Below, in pieces: positions 55,094 through 64,000 of a stretch of DNA of 64,000 nucleotides (within the stretch, counting starts at the first letter, position 1; each line of letters starts with the position of its first letter). Source of the DNA: Syngnathus acus. Lineage: Eukaryota; Chordata; Actinopteri; Syngnathiformes; Syngnathidae. The notes beneath the pieces were generated by a model. The model was given only the letters and a program-made list of their open reading frames with translations, did not search any database and was not told the origin of the DNA. The translations under genes and the position numbers were made by a program. Location: the NCBI RefSeq assembly GCF_901709675.1, contig NC_051091.1, positions 5,304,967-5,368,966 on the forward strand. Reading direction: 5' to 3'.

Positions 55094-55100
55094 ATAAATA
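55094..55100 (+). promoter_or_regulatory. Candidate krt8 TATA box
   Basis: ATAAATA, about 105 bp upstream of the krt8 ATG, in an otherwise GC-balanced stretch. It would place the start near 55125 and gives a short leader. The match is weaker than that of krt18. Confidence 0.5.
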
Positions 55101-55204
55101 GCACCAAAACCCAGGCACGGTCCATCTGCCTGACTCTCCCATTTTCAGCAGAGTCTCCGAGCCTCCTCTCACCCCACCTTGCTGCTACAGAATCCTTTGT
55201 GACC

Positions 55205-58200
55205 ATGTCTGCCAGAGCTGTGAAGACCACCACCTTCTCCACCCTGTCCACAACCAAAGGCCCGAGTCAGAGCTTCAGCAGCCGCTCCTTCTCCGGCTAC
55301 GGTGGTCAAGGTGTGGGTGCTGGCAGGCAAAGCTGCGTACTCCGCGGCTCCTACGGTGGGGTGGGCAGCAGCGGTGCCGCCATTGGAGGCTTCAAGATGG
55401 TCGGTGGGTATGTTGCCGGGGGGTCGGCCCAAAGAGCTGGTGGATTAGAGTTTGGCTACGTGGGCTTTGGTGGAGGCATGGGCCAGGAAGTGGTGGCCCC
55501 CATCACAGAGGTGACGGTGAACAGGAGCCTGCTGGTCCCCTTGAACCTGGAAATTGACCCCACCATCCAGTCGGTCCGCATCCAGGAGAAGGAGCAGATC
55601 AAGACCCTCAACAACCGTTTCGCATCTTTCATTGACAAGGTCAGTCAACTTCAACTTCTTTCAAGTACCAAGGGTTTTCAACTGGTTTAGTCCAAGGGAC
55701 CACCAACATAACCAAGAAGCAACTCGGGGACCACTGCTTTGGCGTAATATTATTTTATTTTGGATCAAAGGAGGATAGACCCATACAGGCTATTTATTTG
55801 CATCTGTGTCACACTGGTTAGCACGTTCGCCTCACAGTTCAGAGGTTATGGGTTCGATTCCACGTCCGGCCCTCCCTGTGTGGAGTTTGCATGTTCTCCC
55901 CGTGCCTGCTTGGGTTTTCTCCGGGCATTCCGGTTTCCTCCCACATCCCATAAACATGCTTGGTAGGCCGATTGAGCACTCCAAATTGCCTCTAGCTGTG
56001 AGTGCGAGTGCCAATGGTATAGTAAATACATAAATTAAATAAATAAATAAATAAAACGCTGTAAACACCGCTTGCAAAAATGACACTCAATAATAAGAAT
56101 GAAAAATTTGCTCTCGACAGTCATTGATCACCTGTGATCTCCACGTCACCCCTTTGCTGGTTTTCTTGTTTAAGGAGGCCTCCCTGCCAAACGTGAGCTA
56201 GAAGTTAACCCAGCAATCAATCACGCAAGTTCTTTGCACTGTAAAAAACAAGCCTTTTCCCCCTTCCTCTGGATTGTGGAACGACACATGCATGCTTGTT
56301 CTGTTTGCCCAAGAAGACCCCACCCAGGGTCAGGACACTGAAAGGAGACATTGTAAAGGGGCACCAATGCATCACAATTGGGAAACATGTTCATTGTGGC
56401 TCCAAGTTGAGTGAGTAATAATTGACGTGACATTGATGTGGTATCAGAAGAGTCATTTGGCCTTCTTTGTCCAGCCACACAGTGAAGCTATTCATTTCAA
56501 ACTCCGATCTCTTTATCACACATTCTGAAAGACTCTTGTACCAAATTCCATACAGTTTATTCATTAGTGTTGATTCTAGTTAGATTTCTCCAGAAATGCA
56601 TACATGTTATCTGCACGGGGGCGCTCTCCTCTGGATGTTATTGCTATTACATGATGCTTTTATTCTGTAGGTACGCTTCCTGGAACAGCAGAACAAAATG
56701 CTGGAGACCAAATGGAAACTTTTGCAAGAGCAAACCCCAGCATGCTCCAACATCGATGCCATGTTTGAAGCCTACATCGCCAACCTGCGAAAGCAGCTGG
56801 ACAACTTGAGCCATGAAAAGGTCAAGCTGGAATCGGAACTTCATCACATGACAGGTCTGGTCGAGGACTTCAAGACCAAGTGAGTTGATGTTGCTGTACG
56901 AATACAGTGGAATCTCAAAAGACAAACACATGATCATTTTTTTTGCTTAAAAGCTGCTATGAAAGTCAATTAAAGACATAATGGAAAGGTAAGGCGTTTG
57001 CACAGGATTACTGCCCCCTTGTGGCGTTTTATAGACATCGATGTGATTATAAAGTGGACAATGTGTGTTTGTTTTTGGACTAAAGTGACACATCTTGAGG
57101 GTTGTTGTTACGATAATACAGTATGTGCTGTGTGAGATATTGAAACTCAACAGTGGTGGTTATTTATTATTATTATCTGTATTAAACTGAGACAGTACAT
57201 TTCTACTCCTTTAGATACGAGGATGAGATCAACAAGCGCAATGAATGTGAGAACAACTTTGTTCTCTTGAAGAAGGTGTGTTCAGGTCTTCCGATCTTTT
57301 TTTTTTGTAATAGTCACACTAAATTCAGGTTTCCCACACACGGGTCATTTGCATATTTGACGTGTAGTGTGCAAGAATGCATTCTAAGCAGTGTCTGATG
57401 CCACACAGGACACAGATGCAGCGTTTTTGATCAAAGCAGAGTTGGAGGCCAAACTCGATGGACTTTCTGATGAAATTGACTTCCTGAGGCAGATCTTCGA
57501 TGCTGTAATGAACTTTTAACGAGTCACCGATCTACACGATGGTGATCGCCTGCGTTGAAGTTTCACGTCCGTATGTCTGTCTTTTGGTTGTGTAGGAAAT
57601 CCATGAACTACAGAGTCAGATCAAGGATACATCTGTCGTCGTGGAGATGGACAACAGCCGTAACTTGGACATGGATGCCATCGTTGCTGAAGTGCGTGCC
57701 CAGTATGAAGACATCGCCAATCGAAGCAGAGCTGAGGCGGAATCATGGTACCAGAACAAGGTAGTGGATTATTTGGACAGAAAAGGAAGATTTTCTGTTA
57801 GTACAGCTGACCTGCATGTGCTGCATCTCCCTATAGTATGCCCAGATGCAGGAGTCTGCTGGTAAATGCAGTGAAGATCTGAAGTTAACCAAGGCGGAAA
57901 TTGCTGACATGAACCGCAGAATAATGAGGCTCCAGTCTGAAATTGACATGGTTAAAGCACAGGTGAGCACCACCTGGCTCAGTGTTGTCACTAAGAATCC
58001 AAGGAAACCCTATGGAGCAGCGATAAAGAAAACAACCACAAACACTTTTCATCTTTTGATTAGAACAATAATTTGGAGGCCCAGATCGCTGAGGTTCAGG
58101 AGCGTGGCGAGTTGGCAGTGAAGGATGCCAAACTCCGCATTAGAGAACTGGAGGAGGCTCTTCAGAGGGCCAAGCAGGACATGGCCCTGCAGGTCCGCCA

Positions 58201-58746
58201 ATACCAGGAACTGATGAACGTGAAGCTTGCCCTGGACATTGAGATCGCCACCTACAGGAAACTTCTCGAGGGAGAGGAGGACAGGTGTGTTCATTTGGAC
58301 TTTATTTTCATGTTGTAAGTTATGTTATTAATTAAGATCTATATGTCTCATTTTAGGTTCACAACTGGAATCAAGACCAAGGTGTCCAAAATCACCTGTA
58401 TGTATTCCATTCATTTATTTTGTTGTTAAACCCCTAATATATGTGTATATATGTGCATATATAAAATATATGTGTGTTTTTTTAATGCACAGCTATGAAC
58501 TACAATGCTTATGGCCTGGAGAGCTCCCGTACCCCATCTTACGTCAGCTGCTCATTTGGCACCATCAAGGCGAGCGGCGATTCTGTGCCTGAGGCGGAGA
58601 CTGCGGAGGTGAAGAGCACCACTAGTGTCACCACAACAGAAACCGTGGTGAGCACGACTGAGGAGAAGAAGGAGGTGGAGGTGCCCGCTGTTACTGAGGT
58701 CGCTAAAACTGAGGAGCAGGTGGAGGCTGAAGTTGTGGCTGAGTGA
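55205..58746 (+). CDS. krt8: Type II keratin, K8-like, 535 aa, 9 exons
   Basis: Basic-type intermediate-filament protein, partner of K18 in simple epithelia. Exons: 55205-55639, 56671-56879, 57215-57275, 57409-57504, 57596-57760, 57837-57962, 58064-58284, 58357-58397, 58493-58746; all GT-AG, frame continuous to TGA. The head, about 1-133, is Gly/Ser-rich and ends in the type II H1 region. The rod starts at [18 protein letters not shown] and continues [15 protein letters not shown] across the first intron, and ends at [20 protein letters not shown]-like sequence (here QYQELMN...) KLLEGEE at about 436. The tail (438-535) is Thr/Glu/Val-rich and acidic, ending VEAEVVAE. The reading frame is open 5' of the ATG, but the TATA-like box at 55094 and the known MSxR keratin start support this ATG. 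Zebrafish K8 is of similar size. Confidence 0.96.
55662..55743. mobile_element. DNA-element remnant in krt8 intron 1
   Basis: GGTTTTCAACTGGTTTAGTCC, AAGGGACCACCAACATAACC and CTCGGGGACCACTGCTT resemble a teleost hAT-type repeat (TTCTCAACTGGTT...GGGACCAC). It is short and diverged, and abuts the start of the intron. Confidence 0.4.
55808..56055 (+). mobile_element. tRNA-headed SINE in krt8 intron 1
   Basis: The head has Pol III-like boxes (CTGGTTAGCACG; B box GGTTCGATTCC). The body GTTTGCATGTTCTCCCCGTG, GGGTTTTCTCCGGGCATTCC and CCTCCCACATCC is a repeat seen throughout teleost genomes. This copy is truncated before the usual CAGGGTGTACCCC 3' domain and ends in an (AAAT)n tail. Related fragments lie at 43318, 36606 and 33890. 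Confidence 0.75.
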
Positions 58747-58787
58747 TCTTCTTAAACCCCATTTGAGTTGAATTTGGCCCCTCCCAA

Positions 58788-58793
58788 AATAAA
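58788..58793 (+). promoter_or_regulatory. krt8 polyadenylation signal (AATAAA)
   Basis: AATAAA 42 bp past the krt8 stop codon. A second copy lies near 58979, so two 3' ends are possible. Confidence 0.75.
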
Positions 58794-61783
58794 ATCACAC
58801 CATTACGTTTGAGTTTATAAGGCGAATGCCTTTTCTCTTTCTGTCAAGGATCTGTGAGCAGCAAGTGGGAAAACCATTCATCAATGCCATATTGTAAATT
58901 TCAGTACTGTCAGATGTTATCAGTGCAGTAAACGCAACTGGCCACTAGATGACTATGTGGCATAGGTTTTACTGAAGCCAATAAATCAAACTGCCGTTCA
59001 CAAAGTAGGCTGTTGTCTTTTGTCACGGAATGTGGAATTTGTTTTTCTTTTCTTCTTTCCCTCTTGTAATCGGCGTTTGAGGAAAAAAAGGTTCTCAAGA
59101 GCACAATGACACGTTCAGCTCTCAAGTATTATTGACACTAAACATGATGAGTGCATGTAATTTGATGATTTTTCTTGAGCCACCCTATTATTCGTGTCTC
59201 TCACTCAGAATCTAGTGACACAAGTGATTAAAACAGATACATTTATCACAAACTATTTAGGCCAGGGATGGGCCAATTGAAAACAACAAATTAGGTAGGG
59301 AGGCCTAAGGTGAAATCTGAACCCACACTTCACAAAACCTACAATGAATGTAATGTCCATATTACAATTTGTTAATCGGAGACTACTATGAATGAATGCA
59401 TGGATAACTGAAAAAAAAAACATAAAATAGAATTAAAAAAAACTAGTTCGAACATGCATTGTGGGTGGTGGTGCCACACCCAAGGCTATCAAAGCTCTCA
59501 TGTTGTAGAAAGCCACACAAAGGTTATGTCCTTAACTGTATTCTTCTTTAGCACAACTGTGACTGCTGACTATATACACGATAAGATGAGTCCATGATCA
59601 GGCTTGAGTTGAGATTAGCACAGTTTACAATGTGTGCAGACATATGAATCCAAAGTGAACATAACCTGGAATAACACCGGTGGGTGGGGAGAGTCACGAA
59701 GTTCAAATGTTGACCTACCTTACATGCAGTCCAATCGTACATTCAAGCAGCTAAAAAGACAATGCAAACAACCAAACAACAATATAAAATCAATTTTACT
59801 CTGTATCACATGACTTTTTAATCTCATTATCAAATATCCAGAGAGTATTGTTTGGAGCTTCTGGAAGAATACCTTTTTCTTTGGCTTTTTAGCAAAGGGG
59901 ACAGTGTGACGATAACCATAGACTTGGAAAAGGAATTTAGACACAGCAAAATGTCATGCTGGAGTCATGGCATGTGGGAATCAAATAGAATAGATTTAAT
60001 CATTAAGGCATCATTAAGCATCCGCATAATTGAGGGTTAGACATCTGGCAGCAGTAGAGAAATGTTCCCTGGCAGTTGCTGACACGCACTCATACTTTCA
60101 GCAAATTACTGCCGCGTGCTTGAAAGCGTTTTCACGGGTATCAAACAACCAGCTTGACTTTTGTGTGTTCATCCATTAAATTATTTCAGAATATTTTCGA
60201 TTTATATAATGCACCTTTCATTATTGTTGCATCACTTGCGATGGTATTTAACACCGGTTTAGAATTGTGTTATGGAACGTGCAAACTAGGCCTCAGTGTA
60301 GTAAGTACCGTGCGACTCCTCAAATTGTCGCTAAGTTTCAGTGGGAACATTCAATCATCTTTGCATCATCCAAGTACCTGCAGTTAAATGTGGTAACACT
60401 GAACCACACAAGTTAGACTTGTTAGAGGGTTGGCAGCAAAAAGCATTTTCGAATTATTGGATGGTAACATAAGTTTCTGTTCACGTTGGTTCTCGGCTTC
60501 TTGCTTCCGTCTTTTTCTATGGAGATGAAGTTGTTCAAGACATGAGCAATATAAATATGTCTTCAAATAAGAGTAGCAATTGTGCCTACAGCTCAACAAA
60601 GGATTGAAATTTAGCAGGAAGGTACATTGTGGTTTTACGTAAACAAGAAAATTAGTTTCTGGGTGAAAGTGGCATTTGATTGCGGTAGCGTTTGATGCCA
60701 CTTTTCTCAATTTTTCAGGCACCTTACCTGTGGTGAATGTAATGTCAGTCACAGAGCGACATGCTGGACTCTGTTCTTAAATGTAATGCTGAATAGTGAT
60801 CTATTCAACATAATTTTTATTTTTTTGCCATTTTTTTTCGTTATATGTTATATGACGTGCAACTCCACTCACGCACTTGTTCATTTAAGCTTTTAGCTGA
60901 TTGAGTTTTTTTGCTGATGCATACAATCCAATGGCTTTGTTTGAATCAAACCTTCCCAGCTGCACCTCTCGCAACCATTTCAAGCATTCAAAGCCACCCT
61001 TTCGAAAAACAAAAACAAAACAACTCAAGTAAGTTCAAGGATCATCATGCGTTGTTTCTCCCTGATTTTGACTGACAAGTAGTTAAGTCCCCGCAGGGCA
61101 TCTCAGTACAACTGCTAAAACCTGTGAACTGGACCTGTTTGGTTCCAGTTCAGCTTCTAAATTCTGATCTGAAAGACGAGCAGCCCCACCCAAGAGCGAT
61201 GCATTGTTAAGGATGGGTGTGAAGCTTTGCATGCCTGCTGCTGTACAAGAGTTATGATGCCATAATGAAGGCAATCAAATCATTAGAGCAAAAGAATTGC
61301 AAAGGTTGTATAATGCATTTTTGGCTGTCTTCAAATATTTCATCTATTTATTTTGCATCACTGCAACTGTTTGTTTCTTCTTAATATTGTGTTTGGCTCG
61401 ATGGATTCACTATCAACTGTTTGGTACCATCATTGTTCAGAAATGCTGTGTCAACAAAATATGTGTTAGTTTAGTCCAAAGCAGTTTAAGTTATTTGACA
61501 GGCAGCATGCTACAAAACTTGATCACCACTTGGACAGGAACATTTAAGGTATTGCAACAGTAACTATCTCCTGGAGATGCGTGGGACCTTTAAAGCGTCA
61601 GATGTTTGGGTTAAGGTTCGGATCAGTACAGTTCGGGTCAGTGTATCCGTGTGTGTGTGTCCCTCGTTGATAAAAAAAAACCCAAATAGATGTGGTACAT
61701 GCTTAACATTCTGATCCATCCCTTACTTTGTTCCCACACTCAACTTTGGACACTGGCAAGGCAAAGCAATAAATAAATAAATA

Positions 61784-61851
<68 letters not shown>

Positions 61852-64000
61852 AATTAAATATGTTTTGCTTGGAACTCTCTGTTGCTCAAGTTATTAACTA
61901 AACAATTTCATGCAATAGTTGACTTTTCTTAAGTGCATTTAAATGTGTTGAACTTGTCATTTTGCGGTCGTTGGTGTTGCAGAAATATCAGCAGAGTGCG
62001 CTATTGCTTAACTGGACAAGTGCCGTCATCAATAGTGACGATTTTCCCACCTATTGAGCATTTGACCGTCCACGCATTGCAGCGAGGGCCCTCTTCCTCA
62101 CACGCTCTCATCCTGTTGGCTCACTCTTGCTAAAGAGCACAAGTTAATTATTCACTACTATCAAAATGACACCCAGCAAAGTTGGAGCTGCCTGGGTGGG
62201 GTCAGCGTATGACACTCTACTTTCACTTGTTCAAACATACCACAATTGCTGGTGTGAACAAAGCGGCCGACTGTTCTAGTTTGCAGTTTTCTATTGTAAT
62301 CCAAATAATAATAATACATTGCCATTAAATTACATTGTTTCCTCCAGATATTCCATTTATAAATACAGTGCATTTTTAAGCATCAAACTTGGAATTTGTT
62401 TGTTTGGTGACAGAACATCGGTTGCTAGGCACCACTGCAATAACAGAATATTAGTGAGACGAATGATGGGAAGAGAATGTAGTCAGTCTCATTAGTCATT
62501 CTTGCATACAAGTGTCGTTCCGCCCCTACTGTACACACAATTACTACCATTTCTGCTGACTACAAACAAACAATACAAAATTTCTGACCGCGTGACCAAA
62601 TTTAGAAATACCCTATGTCAAGAACTGTCCCTTATTCATTCCTAAATCATCAAACATGCACATTAATAATCCTGGGTGTGATACCAAACAGGTTTCACTG
62701 TTGACTGAGCAACTAAAAGCAGACCCACCCTCCACCACAAATTCTACGGTTTTCACTCGACTGAAGCACAGCTATGGCTGCACCCCCCCCTAACTGTTGA
62801 TAGACGTGCACATTGCATGACTTCGATGGTGAGTATCTTTGAGTCACTGAGAGACAAGAGACGGTGCCAAAGGCCTGACTGATAGGCTGGGCGGTGTCCC
62901 GACAAGAATGCGTGCACGGCTCGGTTGAGCGCACTGACCTGCTTCAACAAATTGTGTTATTATGAATGGCCAATGTGTAGTCCGCAGATGGGTCAGAAAT
63001 CCAACAATGTTGTGGAAGTTTACATCTACACTACATAATAGTAACTACATGGAAATGACAGATTGCTCCTCCATCAGAGTGGTTAGTTGTCACCGTGATG
63101 ATGATTTACAGGGGCCATCTTGGTTTCTATGTACTCAAAGGCCCGAATAGAAAAAGAATGAAGCAATAATCCAATAAATGTTAAAATACATTCTGAGTAT
63201 TTGTGGTGCGGATAGATTTTAATTCAATTGTGAAGAAGAATGATAATCTGTGAAACAGACAGTGAGCAGAATAGCGATTAGGAACAGATACTGCATGCAA
63301 ACAGGTGTTTGCCAGTTACGCAAGAAAAGCTCATATTTCGTTACAACATTTTGGCCAGACATCTCATTGGATGTCTGCATAAAAGTGAATCATCCAGTTT
63401 CACTGCAGCTTGTGCCAGAGTTCCCATGGCAAATTTCTTACAAAATTACAGCGCATACTGTACTTGTGTGTGTGTGTAGGGTAGGGCGGAGTATGAGTGT
63501 GCCTGTTGGGGGAGGAGTCTACACATTGACAAGGCGTTAAAGTCCAGTCCTGCAGGCAGAGTAGAAGGAATTGTGTTGCCATGCGAATTCTGTCGACTTG
63601 TCAACTCTGCAAGATGTGTGACAATGTGCTCAAAAGGTCAACTCAGTAACGCGCCTCAGCTATTTAGTTGGAGCTTTAGTGAAAGCCTTTTGTGCCACAC
63701 TCATTAATGTTAACAAGCCAATGGTTGACATTCATGCAGGTTAACCACATTCCCTGCACTTGGCCCTCATAAGTTAGTTCCATGCATGACTTGCGGCTTC
63801 TGTGTTGTAAGGGTGTGTCCATTTTCGCAGGTGGTGAGTTTAGATTACTATCCAAACCTGTAACACTCCCTGGCAGACACACCCACGTCGCAACGCCGAC
63901 ACAGGTATGAAGGGGTGTGTTTGTGAGCGCACTCGTTTCTGCTTATGAGTCATTTGGTCAGTGAACTGATTAGAGCGAGATAAAACGTCACGGTTGATTT
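58794..64000. other. Region right of krt8, no gene recognised
   Basis: Largely AT-rich DNA with the AAAT/AAAG repeat at 61769-61853 and a degenerate GCCAGGGATGGGCCAATTGA end, possibly of a hAT element, at 59262. Frames at 60384-60752 and 62753-62950 have no recognisable domain. The next gene must lie beyond the window. Confidence 0.5.
61769..61853. repeat. (AAAT)n then (AAAG)n tetranucleotide repeat
   Basis: About 15 bp of AAAT units run into 71 bp of near-perfect AAAG units. Confidence 0.97.

Noticed and set aside
54923-55204. In-frame open extension upstream of the krt8 ATG
   Set aside because: It has no keratin similarity and lies largely upstream of the TATA-like box; [10 protein letters not shown] is the expected type of start.
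55808-55870. tRNA gene candidate from A/B-box-like sequence
   Set aside because: It does not fold as a cloverleaf and continues into the SINE body; it is the head of a SINE.
62753-62950. Minus-strand frame next to a donor-like site (GAAGCAG|GTCAGT)
   Set aside because: No acceptor, no recognisable protein and no companion exons.

Overview
This is a nuclear chromosome segment from a ray-finned fish (teleost, probably a percomorph). Every protein gene is split by GT-AG introns and has a clear vertebrate orthologue. The introns carry CA/TG microsatellites, poly-G tracts and teleost-style dispersed repeats. No bacterial, viral or organellar gene is present, and I cannot name the species.

Gene order from left to right: (1) vdr, the vitamin D receptor, minus strand, coding exons 4937-10775, with likely 5' non-coding exons at about 18.8 and 19.1 kb and a CpG-rich promoter at about 19.2-19.7 kb. 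(2) A single tRNA-Gln(TTG), plus strand, 22888-22959. (3) tns2, tensin-2, minus, 26 coding exons over 24479-38736. (4) eif4b, translation initiation factor 4B, minus, 15 coding exons over 41933-47720. (5) krt18-type type I keratin, minus, 48648-51498. (6) krt8-type type II keratin, plus, 55205-58746. I see no gene in 1-4936 or 58794-64000.

Each coding model was built by joining exons at GT-AG sites, and all five are frame-consistent from ATG to stop: 425, 1427, 630, 392 and 535 residues. The order tns2-eif4b-krt18-krt8 matches human 12q13, where VDR also lies (more distantly). The two keratins are obligate heteropolymer partners and sit head to head, sharing about 3.6 kb of upstream DNA. The other genes are co-linear neighbours without an obvious shared pathway; tensin-2 (focal adhesions) and K8/K18 (simple-epithelial filaments) are both cytoskeletal.

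The points most worth following up: a predicted dual-acylated (MGCxxS) N-terminus on the tensin-2 form encoded here, which has no C1 domain; a Tyr-to-Phe change at the vitamin D 3-hydroxyl contact in vdr; an almost tail-less K18; a foldback MITE with apparent TTAA target duplication in the vdr 5' region; and copies of one tRNA-headed SINE family in several introns. I found no convincing entirely new biological system.
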